Shown here: positions 36,632 through 46,107 of the stretch, piece by piece
How the letters are laid out: the number at the start of each line of letters is the position of its first letter
Numbering within the stretch: the stretch's first letter is position 1
Assembly: GCA_011050675.1 (NCBI GenBank)
Contig: DRFI01000017.1
Location: forward strand, 124,001 to 188,000
Source: Maribacter sp.
GTDB lineage: Bacteria > Bacteroidota > Bacteroidia > Flavobacteriales > Flavobacteriaceae
Length of the DNA stretch: 64,000 nt
Direction: 5' to 3'
The notes under the pieces: model-generated
Seen by the model: the letters and a program-made list of their open reading frames with translations, nothing else
Told to the model about the DNA's origin: nothing
Database searches by the model: none
Position numbers and translations under genes: made by a program

Positions 36632-36665
36632 AAAAAGGTCTTAGCATTCGCTAAGACCTTTTTTT
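36632..36665 (+). terminator. Terminator after the PBP gene
   Basis: AAAAAGGTCTTAGC and GCTAAGACCTTTTT form a perfect 14-bp stem with a 4-base loop, ending in a T-run. Confidence 0.88.
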
Positions 36666-36717
36666 GTTTTATCCCATTTATAATCGGTATTTTAGTAACA
36701 AGATAATTAAGAATAAA

Positions 36718-37416
36718 ATGATACGTAAAACAGTAACAAATGTAACCGATGCATTAGCTGGAGTACAGGATGGAATGACCTTTATGTTAGGTGGTTTCGG
36801 TCTTTGCGGTATTCCTGAAAATGCTATTAGCGAGTTAGTAAGATTAGGTGTAAAGGATATTACTTGCATTTCTAATAATGCTGGAGTAGATGATTTTGGC
36901 TTGGGATTATTGTTGCATCAACATCAAATAAAAAAAATGGTGTCTTCATATGTAGGTGAGAATGATGAGTTCGAACGCCAAATGCTTAGTGGGGAATTAG
37001 AAGTAGAGTTGACGCCTCAAGGTACTTTGGCAGAGAAATGTAGAGCGGCACAAGCTGGTTTTCCTGCATTTTTTACTCCTGCAGGTTATGGTACCGAAGT
37101 TGCCGAAGGAAAAGAAGTTCGTGAGTTTAATGGTAAAATGTACATTTTAGAAGAGGCTTTTAAGGCAGATTTCGCCTTTGTAAAGGCTTGGAAGGGCGAT
37201 GCTGCGGGGAATTTGATTTTTAAAGGAACGGCAAGAAACTTTAATCCTTGTATGTGTGGGGCTGCAACAATTACTGTTGCCGAAGTTGAAGAGTTAGTTC
37301 CTGAAGGGGAATTAGACCCTAACCAAATACACATTCCTGGAATTTTTGTGCAACGCATTTTTCAAGGAAAAGATTACGAGAAAAGAATAGAACAAAGAAC
37401 TGTACGTCAAAAATAA
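36718..37416 (+). CDS. 3-oxoacid CoA-transferase subunit A
   Basis: A 232-residue type I CoA-transferase alpha subunit with the glycine-rich [16 protein letters not shown] (residues ~21-36) and CISNNAG. With subunit B it moves CoA between succinyl-CoA (or acetyl-CoA) and acetoacetate-like acids, feeding ketone-body and branched-chain catabolism into the TCA cycle. I chose ATG 36718 ([13 protein letters not shown]), the canonical start; the frame is open upstream into the PBP terminator. Subunit B follows 4 bases later. Confidence 0.93.
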   Translation: MIRKTVTNVTDALAGVQDGMTFMLGGFGLCGIPENAISELVRLGVKDITCISNNAGVDDFGLGLLLHQHQIKKMVSSYVGENDEFERQMLSGELEVELTPQGTLAEKCRAAQAGFPAFFTPAGYGTEVAEGKEVREFNGKMYILEEAFKADFAFVKAWKGDAAGNLIFKGTARNFNPCMCGAATITVAEVEELVPEGELDPNQIHIPGIFVQRIFQGKDYEKRIEQRTVRQK

Positions 37417-37420
37417 GCTC

Positions 37421-38074
37421 ATGTTAGATAAAAACGGAATTGCAAAAAGAATTGCACAAGAAGTGGAAGACGGCTATTATGTAAACCTTGGTATCGGTAT
37501 TCCAACTTTGGTTGCAAATTATGTTCGTGAAGATATAAGTGTAGAATTTCAAAGTGAAAATGGAATTTTGGGTATGGGTCCTTTTCCTATAGAAGGAGAA
37601 GAAGATGCAGATTTGATAAATGCCGGTAAGCAAACCATTACCGCTTTACCTGGCGCATCATATTTTGATTCTGCTACTAGTTTTGCTATGATTAGAGGAA
37701 AGCACGTAGACCTTACTATTTTGGGCGCTATGGAAGTTTCACAGAATGGTGACATAGCCAATTGGAAAATTCCCGGTAAAATGGTAAAAGGTATGGGTGG
37801 AGCAATGGATTTGGTTGCATCTGCAGAGAATATTATTGTTGCTATGATGCATACAAACAGAGCAGGTGAGTCTAAACTTTTAAAAAGATGTAGTTTACCA
37901 TTAACAGGTGTTGGTTGTGTTAAGAAGATTGTCACCAATTTAGCGGTGCTAGAAGTGACAGATGATGGATTCTTGTTATTAGAACGAGCTCCTGGTGTTA
38001 CTGTAGAAGAAATTAAAGCTGCTACCGAAGGTAATCTAATTATTAAAGGTGAAGTCTTAGAGATGAATGTATAG
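37421..38074 (+). CDS. 3-oxoacid CoA-transferase subunit B
   Basis: A 217-residue beta subunit. The catalytic glutamate is in QSENGILGMGP, preceded by the conserved VNLGIGIPTLVANYV. GAMEVSQNGDIANWKIPGK and KMVKGMGGAMDLV are family signatures. It is coupled to subunit A by a 4-base gap. The pair forms a compact two-gene unit with the PBP terminator before it. Confidence 0.94.
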   Translation: MLDKNGIAKRIAQEVEDGYYVNLGIGIPTLVANYVREDISVEFQSENGILGMGPFPIEGEEDADLINAGKQTITALPGASYFDSATSFAMIRGKHVDLTILGAMEVSQNGDIANWKIPGKMVKGMGGAMDLVASAENIIVAMMHTNRAGESKLLKRCSLPLTGVGCVKKIVTNLAVLEVTDDGFLLLERAPGVTVEEIKAATEGNLIIKGEVLEMNV

Positions 38075-38166
38075 GTAAATCATCGGTGAATTGTGTTTTT
38101 TATTTTTTTCACAACATGTTATATTCTGTACACAACAATTATTTTTAAAAATCAGGAAAACCGATG

Positions 38167-38174
38167 TATCTTTA
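38167..38174 (+). promoter_or_regulatory. Candidate -7 element of the small gene
   Basis: TATCTTTA differs from TAnnTTTG only in the last base and lies about 43 bases before the ATG at 38217. No clear -33 element is found. Confidence 0.35.
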
Positions 38175-38216
38175 AAACTCGATTAAACCCCATAACCTAT
38201 TAATTACTTAACCATC

Positions 38217-38324
38217 ATGAATTCTCAAATTAACCACACTGCTAGCGAAAACAAAATTCAAGTTTATAGAAATGATTTCTTTAGCGGATTTTTAAGACTT
38301 ACTAAAAAGTTATTTATGTTGTAA
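38217..38324 (+). CDS. Candidate small protein, 35 residues
   Basis: An ATG-started 35-codon frame with a polar first half (MNSQINHTASENKIQVYRND) and a second half rich in Phe, Leu and Lys/Arg (FFSGFLRLTKKLFML) that could form an amphipathic, membrane-binding helix. It has a -7-like box upstream and a 13-bp-stem terminator 20 bases downstream, so the interval looks like a complete transcription unit. I recognise no family. The transcript could instead act as a small RNA. Confidence 0.45.
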   Translation: MNSQINHTASENKIQVYRNDFFSGFLRLTKKLFML

Positions 38325-38343
38325 ATTACTTTTAAGAGATTAT

Positions 38344-38377
38344 AAAAGAGCGACTTTTTAAGTCGCTCTTTTTTTTG
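38344..38377 (+). terminator. Strong terminator after the small gene
   Basis: AAAAGAGCGACTT (38344-38356) and AAGTCGCTCTTTT (38360-38372) form a perfect 13-bp stem with a 3-base loop, followed by TTTT. Confidence 0.88.
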
Positions 38378-38592
38378 CTCTTTTTTACCTTATCGTCTAT
38401 AATGTTCTACAAGCGTTACGGTATTAATCTCTATGAATATATTTTATCTTTTCTGTTGATGAACTAACTTGATATAGTTCACCACAGTTTTAATACTTTT
38501 TACCACAAATATTATTTTGTAAGAAAAAGACTACATACATTTGAAGTGAAATAAAGAGTGAATCCCAAATCGCTTTTGAAACTTAACCTAAA

Positions 38593-38958
38593 ATGAAGTA
38601 CTTATTAAGTTGTCTTATCTTGTTGGTAGTAACTACCTCGTGTTCAAAAATTGAAGAAAATAATGATCCAATTATTGGTATTTGGCAGCATACCGTGAAA
38701 ACCGCTACCAATACAAATAAAATGGTTGTTGATAATGAAGAATGGATATTTAATGATGTCTATTTAGGAAGATTTCACGGCTATAAGAATGGACAAGTGG
38801 TATACCTAACAGATTTCAATTGGAGTGTAAACGGTACTATTTATACGGTAAGCTATCCAGGTACAGATTTCCCAGATGATTTTGTAGAAATGAAGGAAAC
38901 CGATGAAGGAGTAATGCTCATTAGAACAGAGGGTAAAGTATTCGCAGAAAAACAATAA
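38593..38958 (+). CDS. Hypothetical lipocalin-like lipoprotein
   Basis: A 121-residue lipoprotein with lipobox TTSC (C17) followed by SKIEENNDPIIGIWQHTV. The GIWQ motif near the mature N-terminus and the following short strands suggest a small lipocalin-like barrel, a common type in Flavobacteriaceae; this is a fold-level guess. It has its own terminator at 39067-39093. The function is unknown. Confidence 0.65.
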   Translation: MKYLLSCLILLVVTTSCSKIEENNDPIIGIWQHTVKTATNTNKMVVDNEEWIFNDVYLGRFHGYKNGQVVYLTDFNWSVNGTIYTVSYPGTDFPDDFVEMKETDEGVMLIRTEGKVFAEKQ

Positions 38959-39066
38959 TAAGTTCGCAATTGAAAAATGCCCAAGAATAATTGTATTGTA
39001 TATAATCGTCAATACAAAGTATAAAAAAATACCAAATCAACCTTTTTATAACATTTCCCCCAACTA

Positions 39067-39093
39067 GGAGCAAAGTAATTTGCTCCTTTTTTT
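39067..39093 (+). terminator. Terminator after the small lipoprotein gene
   Basis: GGAGCAAA (39067-39074) and TTTGCTCC (39079-39086) form a perfect stem with a 4-base loop, followed by seven T. Confidence 0.85.
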
Positions 39094-39104
39094 ATTTTAG
39101 TGGT

Positions 39105-39629
39105 ATGGAACTTATATATACCTTATGCTCACTAGAAAATCTGCAACAACTAAGACAAATTTCAGAAGAAACTTTTTCTATTGCCTTCGCAAAAGATAAT
39201 AATCCTATTGATTTTAAAAATTATTTGGAAAAAGCATTTGCATTAGAAAGGATAAAGGAAGAATTGTTAAATCCTAATAGCGATTTCTTCTTCGCATATC
39301 ATAAAAATCAAATAGTAGCATATTTTAAGCTTAATGTTGAAGCAGCACAATCGGATATAAAAAGAGATGATAGTATGGAGCTTGAACGTATTTATGTGTT
39401 GTCTAAATACCAAGGACTAGGTATTGGCGAAAAACTTCTTAATCACATAAAAGAGTTGGTATTAAAAAGAAATAAGAAGATGCTTTGGTTAGGAGTGTGG
39501 CAGGAGAATAAAAAAGCTATAAAATTTTATGAACGTCATGGTTTTCAAAAATTTGATACCCATCCCTATTTTATAGGTTCGGATGAACAAACAGATTGGT
39601 TAATGCGTCTCAATTTAAGTACCTTGTAA
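39105..39629 (+). CDS. GNAT family N-acetyltransferase
   Basis: A 174-residue acetyltransferase. The acetyl-CoA-binding motif A is LERIYVLSKYQGLGIGEKLL, followed by LWLGVWQENKKAIKFYERHG (motif B). The substrate is not evident; the closest general type is the PaiA/SpeG-like or peptide-acetylating branch. It starts 12 bases after a terminator and 16 bases before the serine hydrolase gene, so the two may be co-transcribed. Confidence 0.88.
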   Translation: MELIYTLCSLENLQQLRQISEETFSIAFAKDNNPIDFKNYLEKAFALERIKEELLNPNSDFFFAYHKNQIVAYFKLNVEAAQSDIKRDDSMELERIYVLSKYQGLGIGEKLLNHIKELVLKRNKKMLWLGVWQENKKAIKFYERHGFQKFDTHPYFIGSDEQTDWLMRLNLSTL

Positions 39630-39645
39630 CATCAAACTAACTCAT

Positions 39646-40794
39646 ATGAAATTTAATTACCTCGTTTTCTTCGCGCTTTGCGGTTTCTTAAATCTAAGTG
39701 CCCAAGAATATTATTTTCCTCAAGCAAATGCAGATTGGGAACAAAAATCTCCTAAAACTTTTAAAATTAAAGACGCCCCGTTACAAGAGGCAGTTGCCTT
39801 TGCTGAGGCGAACGAATATTCAGGTTCTAGAGATTTGCGTATTGCAATAGCAAAAGGTTTTGAGCGCGAACCATTTCATCAAATATTGGGTCGTACTAAA
39901 AAGCGTGGTGGACCTGCTGGTATGATAATTAAAAATGGATATGTTGTTGCACAATGGGGAGATACTAAAAGAGTAGATATGACCTTTAGTGTAACCAAAA
40001 GTTTTTTAAGTACAATGGCTGGTATTGCCGAGGATGAAGGCAAAATAGCTGACACAAAGAATGTAGTAGGCGATTATATCTGGGACGGTACTTTTGATGG
40101 TGCACATAATTCTAAGATTACATGGGAACATTTGCTACAACAAAACTCAGCTTGGTCTGGTGAACTTTGGGGAGGTAAAGACTGGGCAGACAGACCACCG
40201 AGTGAAGGTGACATTGATGACTGGAAATTAGAAAGACCTAAAGAGCCTGGTACGGTTATGGAATATAATGATGTTCGTGTAAATGTTTTAGCATATTCAC
40301 TTACCCATGTTTGGCGCAAACCAATGCCTTTGGTTTTGAAAGAGAAAATTATGGATAAAATTGGAGCCACTACTACATGGCGCTGGTTTGGTTATGATAA
40401 TGCCTGGACGGAAATTGACGGACTGCAGATGAAGTCGGTTACTGGAGGAGGACATTCTGGTGCTGGTATGTTTATTAGTGCAGAAGATATGGCTCGTTTT
40501 GGACTGTTGTTCTTAAATAATGGAAAATGGAGTAATGAACAATTGATTTCAGAAAAATGGATTAAGAAAGCAACTACTCCTTCGGCACCTAATGCTAACT
40601 ACGGATATATGTGGTGGTTGAACAAAAAAGGAGATAGACATTGGGAGGGATTATCTGAAAACATATACTACGCTGCCGGTTTTGGCGGTAATTTTATTGT
40701 GATAGATAAAGAGCACGATTTGGTAGTGGTAACCCGTTGGCTAGAACCTAGTAAAGTAGGGGAATTTATGACAAAATTAAATGCGGCTTTCTAA
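39646..40794 (+). CDS. Serine hydrolase (class C beta-lactamase-like)
   Basis: A 382-residue exported protein with a signal peptide (1-20, LNLSAQ) and a beta-lactamase/DD-peptidase fold. The SxxK motif is S115-V-T-K118 in MTFSVTKSFL. The YxN position reads YND (Y207), and GGGHSGAGMFISAEDMARFG is a conserved region of these esterase-like hydrolases. It is more likely an esterase or peptidase than a drug-resistance lactamase. It is separated by only 10 bases from the convergent aminotransferase gene. Confidence 0.85.
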   Translation: MKFNYLVFFALCGFLNLSAQEYYFPQANADWEQKSPKTFKIKDAPLQEAVAFAEANEYSGSRDLRIAIAKGFEREPFHQILGRTKKRGGPAGMIIKNGYVVAQWGDTKRVDMTFSVTKSFLSTMAGIAEDEGKIADTKNVVGDYIWDGTFDGAHNSKITWEHLLQQNSAWSGELWGGKDWADRPPSEGDIDDWKLERPKEPGTVMEYNDVRVNVLAYSLTHVWRKPMPLVLKEKIMDKIGATTTWRWFGYDNAWTEIDGLQMKSVTGGGHSGAGMFISAEDMARFGLLFLNNGKWSNEQLISEKWIKKATTPSAPNANYGYMWWLNKKGDRHWEGLSENIYYAAGFGGNFIVIDKEHDLVVVTRWLEPSKVGEFMTKLNAAF

Positions 40795-40804
40795 ATAGCA
40801 ATTA

Positions 40805-41962
40805 TTAGAATTCACAGAGAATTTGAACTGCTTGTTCTAATGTTTCTTGTTTTTTTGCAAAGCAGAATCTTAGCATATGGTCATTTCTGTTATCAACATT
40901 AAAAGATGATATTGGTATAGCAGCCAATTTGTTTTCGGTTATTAATCGCTTGCCGATAATTTCATCCTGTTCCATTGAAATATTAGAATAATCCAATAAC
41001 TGGAAATATGTGCCTTTTGATGGTTTGAATTTAAATTTGGACGATTTTATTCCTTTTAGAAAGAAATCACGTTTTTTCTGGTAAAAATTGTTCAACTGTA
41101 GATAATGTGATGGGTTTTTTAAATACTCAGCTAATGCTCGCTGTACAGGGTGGTCTACACAGAACACCGCAAATTGATGCACCTTTCTAAACTCTTTCAT
41201 TAATTCTGATGGTGCAACGCAGTAGCCAACTTTCCAACCCGTTACGTGAAATGTTTTTCCAAAAGAAGCGCAGATGAAACTTCTGTTTGCTAAATCTTTA
41301 AATCGAGATGCGCTCTCGTGAGCTTGATTATCAAAAATTATATGCTCATAGACTTCGTCACTTAATAGGAGTATGTTAGTTGGTTTTAAGATGGCTTCTA
41401 ATTGCTCCATATCTAATTTTGATAAGATTGTGCCGCTAGGATTATGAGGTGTGTTTAAAATGACCATTTTGGTATTATTCGAAATCTTTTGTTGAAATGC
41501 TGACCAATCAATTTTGTAGTCTGGAGCATCCAATTGAACATAAACTGGAACGCCACCATTTAAGATAATTGCCGGCTCATAGCAATCGTATGCAGGTTTT
41601 ATGACAATTACCTCGTCACCCTTGCTAATAAACGCTGTAATGGCAGTAAAAATAGCTTCTGTTGCTCCAACAGTAACAGTTATTTCATTTTCTGGATTAT
41701 AGGTGCGATTATGAAGTGTTTCTATTTTTTCTGATATAATTTCCCGAAGACCAAAATAGCCTGGCATAGGTGCATACTGATTGTGACCATTATTCAAAGC
41801 ATCTGTAACCAGTGATTTTAACTTATGATCGGCTTCAAAGTTTGGAAAGCCTTGTGATAAATCAATAGCATTATGTTCTCTTGCAAGATTACCTACTGTT
41901 GTAAAAATCGTCGTTTTAACATCGGGTAATTTTGATGCATTAATAAGTGATCTATAATCCAT
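40805..41962 (-). CDS. Methionine-type PLP aminotransferase
   Basis: A 385-residue fold-type I aminotransferase of the methionine aminotransferase (YbdL-like) group. The PLP lysine is in ICASFGKTFHVTGWKVGY (K236), with NTPHNPSGT and LSDEVYEHI also clear. It probably transaminates Met/keto-methylthiobutyrate or aromatic residues in methionine salvage. I chose ATG 41962 (MDYRSLINASK); an ATG 33 bases upstream is possible. Confidence 0.88.
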   Translation of the reverse strand: MDYRSLINASKLPDVKTTIFTTVGNLAREHNAIDLSQGFPNFEADHKLKSLVTDALNNGHNQYAPMPGYFGLREIISEKIETLHNRTYNPENEITVTVGATEAIFTAITAFISKGDEVIVIKPAYDCYEPAIILNGGVPVYVQLDAPDYKIDWSAFQQKISNNTKMVILNTPHNPSGTILSKLDMEQLEAILKPTNILLLSDEVYEHIIFDNQAHESASRFKDLANRSFICASFGKTFHVTGWKVGYCVAPSELMKEFRKVHQFAVFCVDHPVQRALAEYLKNPSHYLQLNNFYQKKRDFFLKGIKSSKFKFKPSKGTYFQLLDYSNISMEQDEIIGKRLITENKLAAIPISSFNVDNRNDHMLRFCFAKKQETLEQAVQILCEF

Positions 41963-41998
41963 AATAGTAAATGTATGAATTTTGAGAATGCTCATAAA

Positions 41999-42026
41999 AA
42001 AAGCCCGACCATTTGGTCGGGCTTTT
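41999..42026 (-). terminator. Terminator after the PfpI-family gene
   Basis: AAAAGCCCGACC and GGTCGGGCTTTT form a perfect 12-bp stem with a 4-base loop. On the minus strand it lies ~20 bases after the PfpI-family stop and is followed by a T-run. Confidence 0.87.
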
Positions 42027-42044
42027 CAATTCCATTAAAATGAA

Positions 42045-42590
42045 TTATGCATGTTGCATTTCATGTTTACCTTCTTTTATTTCCTCAATTAATTTGGAAT
42101 TAAAAGCAGGCAAGTCGTTAGGATTTCTACTTGTTACAAATCCTTGGTCTACTACAACTTCCTGGTCTACCCAATTGGCTCCTGCATTTATTAAATCATC
42201 TTTAATAGAATTAAATGATGTCATTTTTCTTCCTTCTACTACTCCTGCACTAATTAATGTCCATGGAGCATGGCAAATTGCCGCTACAGGTTTCTTTAAT
42301 TTAAAGAAGTCGCGTACAAAGTCTAATGCTGTTTCTTCTCTTCTTAATAAATCTGGATTAATAACTCCTCCGGGTAATACTAGTGCATTATAATCTTCTG
42401 CCTTTACTTCACTTAATGTTTTGTCTACTTTATAACTGTTAGACCAATTTCCATCTGCCCAACTTTTTATTTCTCCTTTTTCTAAACTTACTATTTCTAC
42501 ATTAAAGCCTTCTTTTTCCATGGCTTCTTTTGGAGATTTTAATTCGCTTTCTTCAAATCCATTTGTAGCTAATATTGCTATCCTCTTCAT
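42045..42590 (-). CDS. DJ-1/PfpI family protein
   Basis: A 181-residue type 1 glutamine amidotransferase-like protein. The nucleophile elbow AICHAPW has C106 and H107, with the conserved E14/E15 and LPGGVINPDLLR. Relatives include PfpI proteases, YhbO-type stress proteins and glyoxalase III/deglycases; which applies cannot be told. It is monocistronic with a terminator. Confidence 0.9.
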   Translation of the reverse strand: MKRIAILATNGFEESELKSPKEAMEKEGFNVEIVSLEKGEIKSWADGNWSNSYKVDKTLSEVKAEDYNALVLPGGVINPDLLRREETALDFVRDFFKLKKPVAAICHAPWTLISAGVVEGRKMTSFNSIKDDLINAGANWVDQEVVVDQGFVTSRNPNDLPAFNSKLIEEIKEGKHEMQHA

Positions 42591-42720
42591 ATTATATAGT
42601 TTTAACGATTAATAATTTGTCTGACACTAAGTTACAAATTAGATATGGTGTAAGTCGTTAAGGCTATATTAAATAAGGGTTTCCAAGGGTTAAACATTTA
42701 TTAAATGAACTTTATAAATC

Positions 42721-43203
42721 TCATTTTGTGCTCATTTGCACAGTTTTTAAGTGTTCAATAGTTTTGGTGATACATCCTTCAAGATTTTTTTTCACTTCCG
42801 TTTCCCAGAATCTTATTACGGTGTATCCTAAACTAATTAGTTCTTTATTTACTTCAACATCACGTTGAATATTTCGCTCAATTTTTGCAATCCAAAATTC
42901 TCTATTGGTTTTAACTTTGGGTTTTCGTTCTTCCCAGTTTTTATCATGCCAATATTCTCCATCAATAAATATTACAGTTTTGTATTTAGGTAAAGCAATG
43001 TCTGGTTTGCCTATTAACTTTTTGTAATCTATACGGTATCGAAAACCTTTAGCATATAGCGCTTTTCTAAAAGCAAGTTCTGGCTTAGTGTTCTTACTTT
43101 TTATTTTGCTCATGATTTTTGAGCGTTGTGGAGTAGTGTAGAAGCCAGATTCTTCATTGAATCTTGGTACTTTGATTCGTTCTTTGGAATACTCGTCTGG
43201 CAT
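42721..43203 (-). CDS. Divergent very short patch repair (Vsr) endonuclease
   Basis: A 160-residue protein with the Vsr fold signature TTPQRSKIMSKIKSKNTKPE and GKPDIALPKYKTVIFIDGEY, followed by WHDKNW. The catalytic Asp (D68), Glu (E42), W85 and H86 align with E. coli Vsr. At the positions of the His and zinc-binding Cys in the HGCFWH block it has D81 and E83. Vsr nicks 5' of T:G mismatches made by deamination of 5-methylcytosine. No cytosine methyltransferase gene is in the window, so it is an orphan here. Confidence 0.75.
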   Translation of the reverse strand: MPDEYSKERIKVPRFNEESGFYTTPQRSKIMSKIKSKNTKPELAFRKALYAKGFRYRIDYKKLIGKPDIALPKYKTVIFIDGEYWHDKNWEERKPKVKTNREFWIAKIERNIQRDVEVNKELISLGYTVIRFWETEVKKNLEGCITKTIEHLKTVQMSTK

Positions 43204-43215
43204 ATCATAAAAATA

Positions 43216-43247
43216 AAAAATCCCGAACCTTTATGGTCGGGATTTTT
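43216..43247 (-). terminator. Terminator of the sdh operon
   Basis: TCCCG-ACC and GGT-CGGGA arms with one bulged A, flanked by A- and T-runs on both sides. It lies ~20 bases past the sdhB stop on the minus strand. Confidence 0.75.
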
Positions 43248-43267
43248 AAAGTTTTATGAAAATAAGT

Positions 43268-44014
43268 TTAACCTTTAATGTTAGCGCTTAAGAATTCGCG
43301 GTTCATTCTTGCGATATTTTCTAATGAAATTCCTTTTGGACATTCAACTTCACAAGCACCAGTATTGGTACAGTTACCAAAACCTTCCAAATCCATCTGT
43401 GCAACCATGTTTTGTACACGGTCAATGGCTTCAACTTTACCTTGAGGCAATAATGCGTATTGAGATACTTTAGCACCTACAAATAACATAGCTGATGCAT
43501 TTTTACAACTTGCAACACAAGCACCACAACCAATACATGTTGCAGCATCCATAGCTTCATCTGCAGCATGTTTAGAAATAGGAATTGCATTGGCATCTTG
43601 TGTATTACCCGATGTGTTTACAGAAATGTAACCACCAGCATGTTGAATACGGTCGAAAGAACTTCTGTCAACAACTAAATCTTTAATTACAGGAAATGCT
43701 TTTGCTCTAAATGGTTCAATAGTGATAGTGTCACCATCTTTAAACATACGCATGTGCAATTGACATGTTGTTACACCTCTATCTGGACCGTGTGCTTCAC
43801 CATTTATAAACATTGAACACATACCGCAGATACCTTCTCTACAATCGTGATCAAAAGCTACAGGTTCTTCACCTTTGTTAATTAGTTGTTCGTTAAGAAC
43901 ATCCATCATTTCTAAGAATGACATATGTTCAGAAATCTCTGTCACTTTATAATCGACCATTTTACCCTTAGCTTGGGCATTTGATTGTCTCCAAATTTTT
44001 AATGTCAGATTCAT
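43268..44014 (-). CDS. sdhB: Succinate dehydrogenase iron-sulfur subunit
   Basis: A 248-residue Fe-S subunit that carries electrons from FAD to menaquinone. The [2Fe-2S] ligands are C58, C63, C66 and C84. The [4Fe-4S] and [3Fe-4S] ligands lie in [11 protein letters not shown] (160-170) and [14 protein letters not shown] (215-225). It is the last gene of sdhCAB, 65 bases after sdhA. The spacer holds a 9-base inverted repeat. Confidence 0.97.
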   Translation of the reverse strand: MNLTLKIWRQSNAQAKGKMVDYKVTEISEHMSFLEMMDVLNEQLINKGEEPVAFDHDCREGICGMCSMFINGEAHGPDRGVTTCQLHMRMFKDGDTITIEPFRAKAFPVIKDLVVDRSSFDRIQHAGGYISVNTSGNTQDANAIPISKHAADEAMDAATCIGCGACVASCKNASAMLFVGAKVSQYALLPQGKVEAIDRVQNMVAQMDLEGFGNCTNTGACEVECPKGISLENIARMNREFLSANIKG

Positions 44015-44020
44015 ATTTTA

Positions 44021-44077
44021 AGTATTGAGTAGTGAGTATTATTTAATGAAGTATATCATTTGTAATAGCTCAATACT
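44021..44077. repeat. Inverted repeat in the sdhA-sdhB spacer
   Basis: AGTATTGAG (44021-44029) and CTCAATACT (44069-44077) are perfect inverted copies separated by 39 bases. In the mRNA they could close a long hairpin just before the sdhB start. Confidence 0.4.
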
Positions 44078-44079
44078 AT

Positions 44080-46095
44080 TTATTTATAACTTCTTTGTTT
44101 TAATTCGATTTCGTTGAACTCTAGTTCTTCTTTATGCAAAACTGCATCACCAGGTTCTCCTTTATATTCCCATGCCGAAACGAATGCGAAATCAACATCG
44201 TTACGTTTAGCTTCTCCTTCTTGCTCGCCATCTAACTCTACAGATTCTTCTCTAAAGTGACCTCCACAAGATTCTTCTCTTGCCAATGCATCTTTAGCGA
44301 ATAATTCGCCTAGTTCTAAGAAATCTGCTACACGACCAGCTTTCTCTAATTCAGCATTAAGCTCGGTTGCAGTACCAGGTACACTTACGTTTTTGTAGAA
44401 ATCTTCGCGTAAAGCTTTAATTTCAGCCATAGCTTCTTTCAGACCTTCTGCGTTACGAGACATTCCACATTTATCCCACATAATCTTACCTAATTTCTTG
44501 TGGTAATAATCTACAGAGTGTGAACCTTTATTATTTATGAAGAAATTAATTTGATCGTTAACTGATTTTTCTGCTTCATCAAATTCTGGTGTATCGGTAG
44601 CTATTTTACCAGTACGAATTTCATGAGATAAATAGTCTCCAATAGTATATGGCAATACAAAATAACCATCAGCCAAACCTTGCATTAAAGCAGAAGCTCC
44701 AAGTCTGTTTGCACCGTGATCAGAGAAGTTAGCTTCACCTATACAATAAAGACCTTCAACTGTAGTCATTAAGTTATAATCAACCCAAACACCACCCATA
44801 GTATAATGTACCGCTGGATAAATCATCATAGGAGTTTTGTATGGATCTTGATCAACAATCTTCTCATACATTTGAAATAGGTTACCATACTTCGCTTTAA
44901 CGATAGCGGCACCTAATTCATATATTTTATCTTTTGATGCGTTTTCTATATTGTGGATCTTAGCTTGCTCAACTCCGTAGCGCTGAATAGCAGATGCAAA
45001 ATCTAAATAAACTGCCTCGCCAGTTGCATTAACACCATAACCAGCATCACAACGTTCTTTTGCAGCTCTAGAAGCAACGTCACGTGGAACTAGGTTACCG
45101 AATGCAGGGTAACGACGCTCTAAGTAATAATCTCTTTCATCTTCAGACAAATCGGTTGGCTTTTTCTTGCCTTCGCGAATTGCCATTACATCTTCCATAT
45201 TCTTAGGAACCCAAATACGACCATCGTTACGTAAAGATTCAGACATCAACGTAAGTTTAGACTGATAATCTCCAGAACGAGGAATACAAGTTGGGTGAAT
45301 TTGTGTATAACAAGGGTTAGCAAAATATGCTCCCTTTTTATGTATTTTCCAAGCTGCGGTAGCGTTAGAACCCATTGCATTGGTTGAAAGGAAATAAACA
45401 TTTCCGTAACCACCAGAAGCAATAACAACGGCATGTGCAGAGTGGCGTTCTATTTCACCAGTAACTAAGTTACGAGCAATAATACCACGAGCCTTGCCAT
45501 TTACCTTAACAACATCTAACATTTCATGACGGTTGAACGGGGTAATTTTACCACGTGCGATTTGTCTGTTCATTGCAGAATAAGCTCCTAATAATAATTG
45601 TTGTCCTGTTTGTCCTTTAGCATAGAAAGTACGGGAAACCAATACACCACCGAAAGAACGGTTGTCTAATAATCCGCCATAATCACGTGCAAATGGTACA
45701 CCTTGAGCAACACATTGGTCAATAATGTTTGCAGATACTTCTGCTAATCTATATACGTTTGCTTCTCTTGAACGGTAATCACCACCTTTTACGGTATCAT
45801 AAAATAAACGGTAAGTTGAATCACCATCTCCTTGATAATTTTTTGCAGCGTTAATACCACCTTGTGCAGCAATAGAGTGTGCTCTTCTCGGAGAATCTTG
45901 GTAGCAAAATGTTTTTACATTATAGCCTAATTCTGCTAAAGTTGCAGCTGCGGAACCACCTGCTAATCCAGTACCAACGACTATAACATCAATATTACGT
46001 TTGTTGGCAGGGTTAACCAAATCAATATGGTTCTTATAATCGGTCCACTTCGTTTTCAACGGACCTTTAGGTACTTTTGAGTCTAATACAGACAT
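44080..46095 (-). CDS. sdhA: Succinate dehydrogenase flavoprotein subunit
   Basis: A 671-residue flavoprotein. The FAD-binding motif is [12 protein letters not shown] (residues ~39-50) and the covalent-FAD histidine is H73 in [15 protein letters not shown]. The substrate-binding loop [14 protein letters not shown] and the region [10 protein letters not shown] are present. It is longer than the ~590-residue E. coli SdhA, which is normal for the Bacteroidota (SdhE-less, B-type) enzyme. It oxidises succinate to fumarate in the TCA cycle and may run in reverse. Confidence 0.97.
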   Translation of the reverse strand: MSVLDSKVPKGPLKTKWTDYKNHIDLVNPANKRNIDVIVVGTGLAGGSAAATLAELGYNVKTFCYQDSPRRAHSIAAQGGINAAKNYQGDGDSTYRLFYDTVKGGDYRSREANVYRLAEVSANIIDQCVAQGVPFARDYGGLLDNRSFGGVLVSRTFYAKGQTGQQLLLGAYSAMNRQIARGKITPFNRHEMLDVVKVNGKARGIIARNLVTGEIERHSAHAVVIASGGYGNVYFLSTNAMGSNATAAWKIHKKGAYFANPCYTQIHPTCIPRSGDYQSKLTLMSESLRNDGRIWVPKNMEDVMAIREGKKKPTDLSEDERDYYLERRYPAFGNLVPRDVASRAAKERCDAGYGVNATGEAVYLDFASAIQRYGVEQAKIHNIENASKDKIYELGAAIVKAKYGNLFQMYEKIVDQDPYKTPMMIYPAVHYTMGGVWVDYNLMTTVEGLYCIGEANFSDHGANRLGASALMQGLADGYFVLPYTIGDYLSHEIRTGKIATDTPEFDEAEKSVNDQINFFINNKGSHSVDYYHKKLGKIMWDKCGMSRNAEGLKEAMAEIKALREDFYKNVSVPGTATELNAELEKAGRVADFLELGELFAKDALAREESCGGHFREESVELDGEQEGEAKRNDVDFAFVSAWEYKGEPGDAVLHKEELEFNEIELKQRSYK

Positions 46096-46107
46096 AAGTA
46101 ATAGGTG

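Larger units (their letters stand above)
38075..38592. other. Intergenic region with a candidate small gene
   Basis: This 518-base gap is dominated by a regulatory-looking stretch (38081-38175), a 35-codon frame (38217-38324) and a strong terminator (38344-38375). The upstream stretch has two copies of CACAACA 21 bases apart (38110, 38131) and a 12-base palindrome ATTTTTAAAAAT (38141-38152). From 38376 to 38592 I see only AT-rich leader sequence for the next lipoprotein gene. Confidence 0.5.

Noticed and set aside
37549..37938. 129-codon minus-strand frame inside the CoA-transferase subunit B gene
   Set aside because: The plus strand encodes a full and well-conserved CoA-transferase subunit; this is a shadow frame.
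42013..42393. 126-codon plus-strand frame over the DJ-1/PfpI gene
   Set aside because: It starts inside the terminator and lies opposite a clear DJ-1/PfpI protein with its catalytic Cys-His pair.
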